The notes under the pieces: model-generated
The model's database searches: none
Told to the model about the DNA's origin: nothing
Seen by the model: only the letters and a program-made list of their open reading frames with translations
Shown here: positions 16,877 through 27,500 of the stretch, piece by piece
How the letters are laid out: each line of letters opens with the position of its first letter
Numbering within the stretch: position 1 is the first letter of the stretch
Program-made: the position numbers and the translations under genes
Assembly (NCBI GenBank): GCA_900541065.1
Contig: UQIE01000006.1
Coordinates: 56,966-120,965, forward strand
Reading direction: 5' to 3'
From: an uncultured Collinsella sp.
Lineage (GTDB): Bacteria > Actinomycetota > Coriobacteriia > Coriobacteriales > Coriobacteriaceae
DNA length: 64,000 nt

Positions 16877-19800
16877 ATGGATCTTTCGACCTTGATGCCG
16901 CAACAGCTGCAAGTCGTCAAAACGCTCGACCGCCCGCTGTTTGTCTCGGCGGGTGCCGGCTCGGGCAAGACCTTTACCCTCACGCGCCGCATCGTCTATG
17001 CGCTCTCGCCCGAATCCGGTCCGTTTGTCGAGCATCTGGACCAGGTGCTCGCCATTACCTTTACCAAAGACGCCGCGGCCGAGATTCGCGACCGCGTGCG
17101 CCGTGCGCTTATCGAAGAGGGCATGGACGAGGAAGCGCTGACCGTCGACGACGCGTGGATCTCGACCATCCACGGTATGTGCTCGCGTATCCTGCGCGCG
17201 CATGCGCTGGAGCTGGGCATCGACCCCGAGTTCACGGTGCTCACCGATACCGACGAGCTTATGGATCAGGCTGTTGAGCATGTGCTGGGGCGCGCGACGG
17301 CGCCCGATGCCGCGCCCGAGCTCACCGCTTCGCTTAAGGCCCTCTACGCTTGGTATCCCATGGCGGGCGAGGGCGGGCCGTTTGGCGCCGGTACCACCAT
17401 CAAAGGCCTGGTGCGCGACCTGCTGGAGCTATCGAGCCAGCTGCCGGGCGGTATGGACGATGTGTGCGTGGCGCGCGGCCAGGCCGACACCTCGGCGCTT
17501 GCCGATGCTTATCGTGCGGCGCTGGGCACAAGCAAGGCCACGACCGAGAAAGCGCAGGTAGCACTCGACGCCATCGACGCGTTTGAGGCGAGCGGCAAAA
17601 CCATGGAGGATGCGGCGCGACTCATGATGTCGTGCGGCATGCCGCGCGCGAGCAAGGCGTTTCCTAAGGAGCAGGTGGAGCTACTCAAGGCCGAGGCAGC
17701 CGATGCGTTTATCAATATCGTGCTTGCCTGCGGCGGCCCGGCGCTCGATGCACTGGTGGGGCTTGCCCGTGCCGTAGAGGCGGAGTACCGTGCGCTCAAG
17801 GCCGACCAGTCCGCGCTCGACAATAACGATCTGTTGCGCATGGCGTACGAGGCGCTGCGCGATTATCCCGCCATCCGAGCCGCCTACGAGGGCCGCTTTA
17901 AGATGGTCATGATCGATGAGTTCCAGGATACCGACCAGATGCAGGTCGATTTGATTCGCTATCTGACGGGCGCGGGGGAGCGTGCGCTTTGTACCGTGGG
18001 CGATGCGCAGCAGTCGATCTACCGCTTCCGCGGCGCTGAGGTCGAGGTGTTCCGCCGCCAGGAGCGCAAGGTGGGATCGACGGCAGCGTCCGAGACGGTC
18101 GCCACGCCGGATGTCCCCGCCGGCGAGCTCGTCAAGCTCGTGCGCAACTTCCGCAGCCATGACGAGGTACTGCGTTACGTGGCACGCGTCTTCGACGGCG
18201 ATGACGGCGGCCTGATGCAGGGCTTTTTGGACCTTGAGGCGAGCGACGGCCGCAAGGACACGCTAGTGGCAGATGCCTCGCGTCGCCAGGCCCTCTTTGT
18301 TGCCGGCGGCAGCACGCAAGAGCGCACACAGGCCAAGGCCCGTGCGATCGCCGAGCGATTCCGCGCGCTTGCCGATGCCGGCCAGCCCCAGGGCGATATG
18401 GTGTTGCTGCTGGGTCGCATGACCAATGCCGACGTCTACGCACAGGCCTTCCGCGACCAGGGGCTCGACTGCGTCATCGCGGGCGGCTCAGTCTTTGCCC
18501 AGGCAGCCGAGGTGCAGACGGTGCGTGCCCTGGTCTGCGCGCTCGCCAATCCGGCCGATACGGCACAGGGTCTTATGCCGTTGCTGGCCTCGCCGATGTT
18601 TGCACTCGGCGCCCAGGAGTTCCTGGCGCTGGCGACCAAACTCGACGAGCAGACGGGCGAGACGTCGCGTCGCAACATCGATGCGGGCATCATGAGCGAT
18701 TCCGATGTGCCGGGCTTGCAGGGCTTGCCGCTCGTAACGCGCGCCCGCGAGGTGCTGCGCTACGCGCTTCGTCGCGTGGGACGCGATTCGTTCGCCGCCA
18801 TCGCGCGCGACGTGGTCAATGCCTCCGGCTGGTTCGTGCGTCTGGCGCAGCGCGGCCCCGAGGGCAAGGCCATTGCCGCCAACGTGCTCAAGGCGCTCGA
18901 CGCTGTGGCCGAGGCGGAGGCCGAGTTCGGCAACTCGCCGCGTTCCATCGCGCTTGCCTTCGATCGCTTCCTAGCGGGCAAGGAAGCCCCGGGTGCCCTC
19001 AACGAGGAGGGCGACGGCGCGGTGCGCATCATGACGGTGCACGCATCCAAGGGCCTGGAATATCCGGTCGTGGCGGTCGCCGAGTGCTTTGGCGTGCGCA
19101 AATCGTCCGGTGCGGCTCAGATGGGGCGTGTCGAGGGCGGGGCGCAGGTTGTGGCACTGCCTGCACGCTTCGACGGCGTTAAGCTCGCCGACGGAACCTT
19201 TGTGAAGGGCGACGACGTTAAAAAGCAGTTTGAGCATGCGTTTAAGGGCAAGGGCACGTCGCTATGGCTGCCGCCGGAGCTCATGGAGGACGTCTGCGCG
19301 ACGGGTTCTCCCGCTGAGGCATTTGCTCGCCTACGCAACGACGACCTGCAGCTTTCGCTCGAAGAGCGGGCTCGTTTGCTCTATGTCGCCATGACGCGTG
19401 CGCGCGAGCTGGTGATCTTGGCGATGGATGCCGGCGTGAGCCGTGGCAAGGTGACGGCGCCGACCTTCGACGTCGAGACCGATCTGACCTACGACGTGCT
19501 GCGCCGTATTTTGCCGACCGACGCTCTGGACATGCCACAGCTCGATAGTGATCGTTTGACGTTCGACAACTCCAAGCCGGGCGACTACGAGCTCATTTCG
19601 CTCGCGGACTTTACCTTTGGCGAGCAGGCGTTTGAGGCCAACGCTTCGCTGGATGCCGAGGGCAGGCTTGTCCGCGGCGATGCGGAGCCGGAGGGCGCCG
19701 GTGCAGATGCCCGCGCTGCCGTTCCCGGTCCTGCCGACCCTGAGCCCGATGCGTTTGAGCTCGTGTATCCCCAGGCGGTGGGCGTGCGAATGGGCATCTG

Positions 19801-20509
19801 CCCGTATCCGGCGCGCGATTCGTACAGCTACTCGTCAATTGCCGCGGCGCTGCATGCCGAGTCCGAAGACCGTGCCGCCGAGGCACGCGTGCCCATGGAC
19901 GAGGCTGGCGATGATGCGGAGTCGGATGGTTCCGAGATGACGGATGCAGACGTGGCCGCCGTTGAGCCCGCCGGCAACCCCATGGCGCTGGGCTCGGCGT
20001 TCCATGCCGCCTGCCAGTGGCTGATCGAGATGGGTGCCGATGCGCTGCCCGCCGCGCGTGCCGATGCGCTGGCGCGCCTGTGGTGCCTGACGCCGGAGCA
20101 GCGCGAACGCTTTGACGTTGCCCTGGACCGCTGGCTCAAGTCGGCTGTTCGTGCCGACCTGCTCGCGTGGCCGTGCGTTCGCGCCGAGGTGCCGTTCTTT
20201 TCGCTGGGCTGCGAGGACGAGGACATCGCCCGCTACGGTGCATATGCCGAAGGCGCCATCGACGCTTTGGCGACGAACCCGGCGGATTCGTCACGCGCGC
20301 TGGTAATCGACTACAAGACGGGCGGCACACCGGACGAGACGCCAGAACAGCTGCAGGAGAAGCACGCCCTGCAGGCGCGCGTCTACGCCGACGTGTTGCA
20401 CAAGGCGGACTTTGAGGCCGTGACCGTCAAGTTCGTCCGCGTGGAGCAGCCGGATCCAACCATCTTCGTCGAACCCGCCGAACCCCAAGTGATCACCTAC
20501 AATCTCTAG
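16877..20509 (+). CDS. addA: AddA-type UvrD/Rep helicase-nuclease
   Basis: A 1210-residue superfamily 1A helicase with a C-terminal RecB-like nuclease. Walker A is SAGAGSGKTFTLTRRI near residue 23; other motifs visible are AITFTKDAAAEIRDRV (Ia), MIDEFQDTDQMQ (II), GDAQQSIYRFRGAE (III), VRIMTVHASKGLEYPVV (V) and RLLYVAMTRARE (VI). The nuclease DYK motif is ALVIDYKTGGT close to the end. It forms the motor and one nuclease of the AddAB end-resection complex with the gene upstream. The residues from about 950 to 1030 are an acidic, Ala-rich linker. Confidence 0.9.
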   Translation: MDLSTLMPQQLQVVKTLDRPLFVSAGAGSGKTFTLTRRIVYALSPESGPFVEHLDQVLAITFTKDAAAEIRDRVRRALIEEGMDEEALTVDDAWISTIHGMCSRILRAHALELGIDPEFTVLTDTDELMDQAVEHVLGRATAPDAAPELTASLKALYAWYPMAGEGGPFGAGTTIKGLVRDLLELSSQLPGGMDDVCVARGQADTSALADAYRAALGTSKATTEKAQVALDAIDAFEASGKTMEDAARLMMSCGMPRASKAFPKEQVELLKAEAADAFINIVLACGGPALDALVGLARAVEAEYRALKADQSALDNNDLLRMAYEALRDYPAIRAAYEGRFKMVMIDEFQDTDQMQVDLIRYLTGAGERALCTVGDAQQSIYRFRGAEVEVFRRQERKVGSTAASETVATPDVPAGELVKLVRNFRSHDEVLRYVARVFDGDDGGLMQGFLDLEASDGRKDTLVADASRRQALFVAGGSTQERTQAKARAIAERFRALADAGQPQGDMVLLLGRMTNADVYAQAFRDQGLDCVIAGGSVFAQAAEVQTVRALVCALANPADTAQGLMPLLASPMFALGAQEFLALATKLDEQTGETSRRNIDAGIMSDSDVPGLQGLPLVTRAREVLRYALRRVGRDSFAAIARDVVNASGWFVRLAQRGPEGKAIAANVLKALDAVAEAEAEFGNSPRSIALAFDRFLAGKEAPGALNEEGDGAVRIMTVHASKGLEYPVVAVAECFGVRKSSGAAQMGRVEGGAQVVALPARFDGVKLADGTFVKGDDVKKQFEHAFKGKGTSLWLPPELMEDVCATGSPAEAFARLRNDDLQLSLEERARLLYVAMTRARELVILAMDAGVSRGKVTAPTFDVETDLTYDVLRRILPTDALDMPQLDSDRLTFDNSKPGDYELISLADFTFGEQAFEANASLDAEGRLVRGDAEPEGAGADARAAVPGPADPEPDAFELVYPQAVGVRMGICPYPARDSYSYSSIAAALHAESEDRAAEARVPMDEAGDDAESDGSEMTDADVAAVEPAGNPMALGSAFHAACQWLIEMGADALPAARADALARLWCLTPEQRERFDVALDRWLKSAVRADLLAWPCVRAEVPFFSLGCEDEDIARYGAYAEGAIDALATNPADSSRALVIDYKTGGTPDETPEQLQEKHALQARVYADVLHKADFEAVTVKFVRVEQPDPTIFVEPAEPQVITYNL

Positions 20510-20521
20510 CCCTCAGATAAC

Positions 20522-20584
20522 TTGCGGTGGAATAGTTCCTGTATTGCGGCCCAGATGGCCCAAGCGGGAACTATTTCACCGCAA
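20522..20584. repeat. intergenic palindrome related to the one at 9475-9537
   Basis: Arms 20522-20539 and 20567-20584 pair over 18 bases with one mismatch. The outer 14 bases of the right arm (CTATTTCACCGCAA) are identical to the right end of the 9475-9537 palindrome, while the inner bases and loop differ. It lies between addA and dnaE and lacks a T-run. Confidence 0.65.
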
Positions 20585-20685
20585 CTGCAAGAGGAGCCGT
20601 GTGGGTTTGGCTAGGTTCGGGTGCCGTCCGCACCGTGCGGTAAAATCGTTCAGTCAGAACACGAACCCGCATCGGAGCTCATCAC

Positions 20686-23600
20686 ATGGCATTTGTCCAT
20701 CTGCACAACCACACCGTCTTCTCCATGCTCGACGGCGCAACCCGTATCCAGGATATGGTCAATCGTGCCGTAGAGCTGGGCATGCCCGCCGTCGCCATTA
20801 CCGACCACGGCTACATGTATGGCGTGCCCGACCTGGCGCTGGCCTGCGACGCCGTCAACCACAACACGCCCGAGTACAAAACCTGGAGCCACGACAAGGC
20901 CTTCCTGGAAAAAGACCGCCGCGACGAGCTGGTGGAGCCCGACCCCGAGGCAAACCCGCGCGAGCATGCCCAGTATGTAAAGGACATGGCCATGTGGGAC
21001 GAGAAGGGCAACATTGACGAGCTCAAGCCGCCGCTGGTCATTAAGCCCATCTTTGGCTGCGAGGTCTACTTTACGCCAGACGAGACGCTCGCCCGCGACC
21101 ATAAGCCCGAGCTCTACCACATGATCCTTCTGGCCAAGGACCAGGAGGGCTACGTTAACCTGATGCAGACGGTTTCCGAGGCCGCCGTGCAGGGCTTTTA
21201 CTACAAGCCGCGCGTGACGCTCGACAACCTGCGCCGCCACGCCAAGGGTATGATCTGCACGAGCGCCTGTATCGCCGGCATCATCCCCAAATACATCGAC
21301 CGTGGCGACATGGAAGGTGCCATCAAATGGGCCGAGACCTTCCGTGATACCTTCGACCCCGGCGACTTCTATATCGAGATCCAGGAACACGGCATCACGA
21401 CCGACAACGGTCTGACCGACGAGCAGATGGACCGCACGCTCATCGACATCGCCAAACAGGTGGGCGTCAAGGTCATCGCCACCAACGACTTCCACTACCT
21501 GCGCCGCGAGGACGCGCCCGTGCAGGACGTCATCATGTGTATTGGCATGAACGCCAAGGTCGATGACCCCAACCGCATGCGCATGACCGGCTCGGAGTTT
21601 TACATGAAGACCGAGGAGGAGATGCGGGCAATGTTCCCGTATTGCCCCGAGGCCTGCGACAACACGCTCGAGATTGCCGACAAGTGCTACGTCGAGCTGG
21701 ACTGGGACTCCATCATCCTGCCGCGCTTCCCGCTGCTCGATCCCGGCGAGACGCACGAGAGCCAGTTCCGCCGCGAGTGCGAGAAGGGCCTGCGCCAACA
21801 CTACGGTGATGACTGGGCCACGCGCGAGATCGGTGGCGTCAACATCAAAGAGCGCTTTGAGTACGAATACAAGGTCATCTGCGACAAGGGCTTTGCCGCC
21901 TACTTCTTGATTGTTGCCGAGTACGTGCAATGGGCCAAGGACAACGGCATCGGCGTCGGCCCCGGCCGTGGTTCTGCCGCCGGCGCTATCGTCGCCTACG
22001 CCATGAACATCACCGCGTTCGATCCGCTCGAAAACGGCCTGATGTTCGAGAGGTTCCTGTCTCCGCAGCGTACCGAGATGCCCGATATCGATATGGACTT
22101 CGACGATGAGCGGCGCCTCGAGGTCGTGGAGCATGTTCGCCAGCTCTACGGTCCCGAGAAGGTCACCCACGTCATCACCTACTCGACCATTAAGGCCAAG
22201 CAGGCCATCAACGACGCCGCGCGCGTCCTGGACTACCCGGTCTACATGGGCCAGCGCCTGTCCAAGATGGTCTCGAGCGACCCCAAGGTCAAGCTCAAGC
22301 AGGTGCTCGACAAACAACCCGGCAAAGAGGATCTGTTTAACCCCGACTTTGCCGAGGCATATAAAAAGGACGACGACGCTCGCCGCATCATCGACACGGC
22401 GCTCTCGATCGAGGGCCTCACCCGTGGCGAGGGCGTGCACGCGTGTGCCGTTCTGATCTGCCGCGACCCCGTCAACGAGCACGTGCCCACCAAGCTCGAT
22501 ACCAAGGGCGGCGTCGAGATTACCCAGTACGAGGGCCATACCGTTGCCGACATGGGCCTGCTCAAGATGGACTTCTTGGGCCTGCGTACGCTGACGGTTA
22601 TCTCCAAGGCAAAGGCCAACATCAAAAAGAACTTCGGCATCGACATCAAAGAGGAAGATATTCCCTTTGACGACCCCGAGATTTTTAAGCTCATGGGCTC
22701 CGGGCACACCGCCGGCGTCTTCCAGGTCGAGTCCGCCGGCATGACGGCCACGATCAAGAACATGAAGCCCACCGAGTACAAGCACGTCGTGGCATTGATC
22801 GCTCTATACCGCCCGGGCCCGCTGGGCGCCGGCATGGTTTCGTCCTACATCAACCGTATGAACGGCAAGGAACCGGCCGTCTCCTACGACGACCGCCTGG
22901 ACGACATTCTGGGCGAAACCTACGGCACCATGGTCTACCAGGAGCAGGTTATGCTCATCTCCGTCGAGATGTGCGGCTTCTCCAAGGGCGAATCGGACTC
23001 GCGTATCCGTAAACCCGTGGCTAAGAAGAAGATCAAGCTGCTCACGTCGACGGTGCTCCACTGGGAGGATGGCTCGGACGAGACCACCTACGACCACTGG
23101 ATGAACGGCGCTATCAAGAACAACTACACGCGCGAGGTCGCCCAGAAGATTTGGGACGATGTTCTCGAGTTTGCGTCCTATGCCTTCAACAAGTCGCACT
23201 CCGCCGGCTACGCCATCCTGGTTATGCAGACGGCGTGGCTCAAGGCGCACTATCCGCACGAGTACATGGCGGCCGTTCTGACGTCCTATACGGGCAAGAC
23301 CGACAAGATCGTGCACTACGTCTCGGCATGCCGTCACGACGGCATCCCCGTGCTTTCGCCAGATGTCAACGAGTCCGGTACCGAGTTCACGGCTACCAAG
23401 GAGGGCGTGCGCTTTGGTCTGGCCGGCATCCGCGGCGTGGGCACCGGCGTGGCGCAGGCGATTATCGCCGAGCGCGAGGCGGGCGGTCCGTTTAAGACGC
23501 TGCACGACTTTGTCGAGCGCGTGGACTCGAGCCAGGCCAACCGCCGCGTGATCGAATCGCTGATCAAGGCAGGTGCCTTCGACTCCACGGGGTATCCGCG

Positions 23601-24489
23601 TCGCCAGATGATGCACTTTGTGGACAAGAACAACCCCGAGAACATCATCGACGCCGCGATAAAGCGCCAGAAGGACCGCGCGAGCGGCCAGACCTCGTTC
23701 TTCGACATGTTTGGCGACGTTGAGGGCTCGGGCTTTGAGGTGAGCGTGCCCGATCCGGATGGTCAGGAATGGGACCGCCACCTTAAGTTGAGCCAGGAGA
23801 AGGAGGTTCTGGGCATCTATGTCTCGGACCACCCGCTGCGCCCGTTCGAGTATGCGCTCAGTAAGGCGCGCGACTTCTCGTTCTCGCAGATCGACACCGG
23901 CTACGAGGTGCAAAACCCCACGGGCGGTACCATCAACCAGGAGATTCCCGAGGGCAAGGCACTGTGGTGGGCCGGCATGGTCTCGAGCGTGTCCAAGCGC
24001 GTGACCAAAAACGGCGACCCCATGGGCATTGTGCAGCTCGAGGACATGGAAGGCGAGGCCACGGTCGTGGTGTTCCCCAAGACCTACAAGGAGGCCGAGG
24101 GGTACCTGTACGGCGAGGTCGATCCCGAGACCGGCGCGCAGCTGTCCGATGCGTTTGTTCGTATTAAGGGCAAACTCGAGCGCTCGGACCGCGGCGACCA
24201 GATCATCGCGCAGGAGATCGTGCCGCTGGAGCTCAACGAGGAGAACAACAAGCCCAAGGTGTTTGAGGTCATGGTGCCCAACAGCCGTTTTAGCCAGGGC
24301 AACATGGCGCGCCTGGCCACGGTGCTCACCACCAACCCGGGCGGCGACCGCGTGGAGATCTTTATCGAGCAGGTGGACGGGCGCGTGCTGCGCGCCGAGG
24401 TGCCTGCCAAGGTCAACGCGCGCTCGATTCCGCTGCTGGCCGAGGCCAAGGCCATTGTGGGTAACCAGGGCCGCGTGACGGTGATCTAA
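20686..24489 (+). CDS. dnaE: DNA polymerase III subunit alpha
   Basis: A 1267-residue replicative polymerase subunit. The N-terminal PHP domain begins FVHLHNHTVFSMLDG and has ITDHGYMYG. The polymerase core has GPGRGSAAGAIVAY near residue 425 and the catalytic aspartates in MPDIDMDFDDER near 465. A helix-hairpin-helix region (FGLAGIRGVGTGV) and an OB-fold follow toward the C-terminus, where GIYVSDHPL is a typical linker block. Length is a little over the common 1150-1200 because of insertions in the PHP part. It is the first gene after the AddAB pair and probably has its own promoter past the palindrome. Confidence 0.95.
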   Translation: MAFVHLHNHTVFSMLDGATRIQDMVNRAVELGMPAVAITDHGYMYGVPDLALACDAVNHNTPEYKTWSHDKAFLEKDRRDELVEPDPEANPREHAQYVKDMAMWDEKGNIDELKPPLVIKPIFGCEVYFTPDETLARDHKPELYHMILLAKDQEGYVNLMQTVSEAAVQGFYYKPRVTLDNLRRHAKGMICTSACIAGIIPKYIDRGDMEGAIKWAETFRDTFDPGDFYIEIQEHGITTDNGLTDEQMDRTLIDIAKQVGVKVIATNDFHYLRREDAPVQDVIMCIGMNAKVDDPNRMRMTGSEFYMKTEEEMRAMFPYCPEACDNTLEIADKCYVELDWDSIILPRFPLLDPGETHESQFRRECEKGLRQHYGDDWATREIGGVNIKERFEYEYKVICDKGFAAYFLIVAEYVQWAKDNGIGVGPGRGSAAGAIVAYAMNITAFDPLENGLMFERFLSPQRTEMPDIDMDFDDERRLEVVEHVRQLYGPEKVTHVITYSTIKAKQAINDAARVLDYPVYMGQRLSKMVSSDPKVKLKQVLDKQPGKEDLFNPDFAEAYKKDDDARRIIDTALSIEGLTRGEGVHACAVLICRDPVNEHVPTKLDTKGGVEITQYEGHTVADMGLLKMDFLGLRTLTVISKAKANIKKNFGIDIKEEDIPFDDPEIFKLMGSGHTAGVFQVESAGMTATIKNMKPTEYKHVVALIALYRPGPLGAGMVSSYINRMNGKEPAVSYDDRLDDILGETYGTMVYQEQVMLISVEMCGFSKGESDSRIRKPVAKKKIKLLTSTVLHWEDGSDETTYDHWMNGAIKNNYTREVAQKIWDDVLEFASYAFNKSHSAGYAILVMQTAWLKAHYPHEYMAAVLTSYTGKTDKIVHYVSACRHDGIPVLSPDVNESGTEFTATKEGVRFGLAGIRGVGTGVAQAIIAEREAGGPFKTLHDFVERVDSSQANRRVIESLIKAGAFDSTGYPRRQMMHFVDKNNPENIIDAAIKRQKDRASGQTSFFDMFGDVEGSGFEVSVPDPDGQEWDRHLKLSQEKEVLGIYVSDHPLRPFEYALSKARDFSFSQIDTGYEVQNPTGGTINQEIPEGKALWWAGMVSSVSKRVTKNGDPMGIVQLEDMEGEATVVVFPKTYKEAEGYLYGEVDPETGAQLSDAFVRIKGKLERSDRGDQIIAQEIVPLELNEENNKPKVFEVMVPNSRFSQGNMARLATVLTTNPGGDRVEIFIEQVDGRVLRAEVPAKVNARSIPLLAEAKAIVGNQGRVTVI

Positions 24490-24527
24490 GGGCGACCTTG
24501 CTGGTCCGCGTGAGATTGGAGGAAGTG

Positions 24528-27500
24528 ATGGCACAGGGGACGTTTGTGCAGGCGCTCCGGAAAGAGGCGGCGCTGAGCGGCACCTTTATGAAGGGGCGTT
24601 CGCTCATGCTCAACGGCGCCGTGCTGTCGATTGAGGACAGCGGCTCGCGCTTCTCCAAAAACGTGACGGTTGAGGGTGCAGTGCGCGGCTCGCGCGGCGA
24701 CCTGTACAAGACGCACGTGGCGCTCGACATGGACGAGCACGAGGTGATCGACTACGACTGCGATTGCCCCGCTGCCTATCGCTACCCCGGCATGTGCAAG
24801 CACGCCATCGCCACGGCGCTTGCGTACCTGGACGCCAGCGGCACCGAGCCCGTCGAGGGGCTGCGCACGCCGGTTCGCACGTTTACGGCGCAGCCGAAAC
24901 AGCCCGCGCGCACCGCGCCCAAAGCACCGGCGGTCAACCCTAACTTTCCCTTCCCGGCGCCCGTCCCCACGAGCCCGAGCCTCATGAAGGCGCTCTCCGA
25001 TCTTTCGGACGCGCGCATGGATGAGTTGGCGGGCATGCGCCGCAAGCTCGCCGGCACTGTCGACCCCGATGCCCCCAAGGCGGTGTTGGAGCCCTCGCTG
25101 GTGCCGTACTACAATCCGCTGTTCGCCGACCGCTTTAGCTGGGCGCTCGAGCTTCGCATCCGATGCGGCTCGGTGTCCTACGTGGTCAAGGACATCGACG
25201 GCATGGCCGCCGCCTACGTGCGCGGCGGCACGTTCTCGTACGGCAAGAAGCTCACATTCCTCCATACGCCCGAGGCCTTTGACGAGGTTTCGGTGCGTCT
25301 GCTCGACCTTGTTGTGGCAACGGTTGTGTATCTGAGCGACATCACGAGTTCGCGTTCGGCGTCGTACGATTTTGCACGCAGCGGCTTTGTCGCCGAGCGT
25401 CAACTGCCGCTGTCCGAGCATGACATCGTATACATGCTGGACTTGCTGCGTGGCCGGACCATTTCCTTTGAGCCCGCCTGGTCGCGGGGAACGACGACGC
25501 ATCGTTCCTACGAGGTAGCGGTTGAGTTGTCGCCGGTGGGGGAGGACGAGGCCTCGGCAAAACAGCCGCCGCTCCTTGCCGCCAAGATCGCGCCGGCGGC
25601 CGGTGGCAGCTACGACCTGCGTCTGCCCGCCGATATGTACTGCTTTGTCTCGGGCGACGTTGCCTATCTGGTCGACACGCACCGCGCGCGCCGCGCCGAT
25701 GCGGCGTTTGCCCAGCATGCCGCACCGTTTCTGTCGCGTCTGCTGCCCTGTCGCACGCCGGTCCATATCGCCGCCGAACAGGTGGGCGAATTCTGCCGCA
25801 TGGCGCTGCCCGTGCTGCGCGAATACACTGACCTCACCGCTCCCGCCGTGCTCGACACCGTGGCGCCCGAGCCGAGCTTTGCCATGGCAATCGGTGTCGA
25901 CGATGGGCTTGTGACCTGCAAGATTACGGTTAGCTACGGCGATTGGTCGGCAGATCTCTTTAGCCTGGGTGCCCCGGGCAGCCCCTTCGAAGAACAGCGC
26001 CCGGGCGTGCCGCCGCGCGACGAGATAGCAGAGTTTCGCGTTATGGACACGGCGGCCCTGTATTTCGACTTTTACGAGGGCGGCCTGGCGTTTGAGGAGC
26101 GCGACGACGAGAGCCTGTTCTGCCTGCTCACCGAGGGCCTGTCTGCCCTGTCCGAGCTGGGCGAGGTCATGCTCAGCGACCGCCTACGCCAGATCTCGGT
26201 CCGCCCTGCGCCCAAGCTTTCGGTGCGCGCGACCGTCAAGAGCAACCTGCTCGATGTCGAACTGGGCGCGAGCGGTCTTTCAGCGGCAGATCTTGCCATC
26301 TATCTGGACTCCTACAAGCGCCACCAGACGTTTGCGCGTCTCACGTCGGGCGACATCATTCGCCTGGACGAGGGAGCGCGTGCAGCGTTTGGCCTTGCCG
26401 AGGACCTGGGGGTCGATGCTGTCGACCTGCTCGACGGCGTGTCGCTTCCCGCGTCGAGTACCCTGTTTGTCGACAGCATGCTTGCGCGCACGCCCGAGCT
26501 CGAAGCCGATCGCGACGCTGCGTTCCGTCGCACCGTCGAGCGCTTGGATACGCTCGGCAAGATGGACTTTACGGTGCCGGTCTCGCTCAAGGCCACACTG
26601 CGCGGCTATCAGGTCGACGGCTACCAGTGGCTCGGTTCGCTCGAGCATCTGGGCCTCGGCGGTATCTTGGCTGACGACATGGGCTTGGGCAAAACACTGC
26701 AGATGATCGCGCATATCCTGGCGCGCGTGGAGGCGGGGGATGCCAAGCCCACGCTCGTGGTGTGCCCTGCGTCGCTCGTGTATAACTGGACCGCTGAGCT
26801 GGAGCGCTTTGCGCCTTCGCTCGACGTGTGCGCTATCGTGGGCGCCAAGGCGCAGCGCCGCGTGCAGATAGCTGGCGCTGACGAGCATAACGTGGTCGTA
26901 ACGTCGTATGACCTCATGCGGCGCGATATCGACGAGTATGCCGAGCAGGACTTTGCCCGTGTGGTGCTCGACGAGGCCCAGTACATTAAAAACCCGCTCA
27001 CGCAGGTAGCGCGCGCCGCCAAGCGCCTGCCGGCCGGCGTGCGCTTTGCCCTGACGGGCACGCCCATCGAAAACCGCTTGTCCGAGCTCTGGAGCATCTT
27101 CGACTTTTTGATGCCGGGCCTGCTTGGCACGCGCGAGTCGTTTGCCAAGCGCTTCGAAAGCCCGGTCGAGCACGCCGAGGGTGACAGCGCCGCTCGCTTG
27201 CAAGCGCTCGTGTCGCCGTTTGTGCTGCGCCGCGTTAAGGAAGACGTGGTGGCCGACCTGCCCGAGAAGATCGAAGACACCGTCATGGCACAGCTCACCG
27301 GCGAGCAGCGCAAGCTCTACCTGGCCAACCAAGACCGTATCGCCCAGCAGGTGCAGCATCGCGAGGCATCCGAGTTTAAGAAAGACAAGCTCAAGGTGCT
27401 CGCCGAGCTCACCAAGCTGCGCCAGATCTGCTGCGACCCGCATCTACACTACGAGGACTACAAGGCAGGGAGCGCCAAGCTCGACGCTTGCATGGAGCTC

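Noticed and set aside
20650..24534. Long open frames antisense to dnaE (over 500 codons)
   Set aside because: They are produced by the GC-rich third-position bias of the true gene and have no family motifs.
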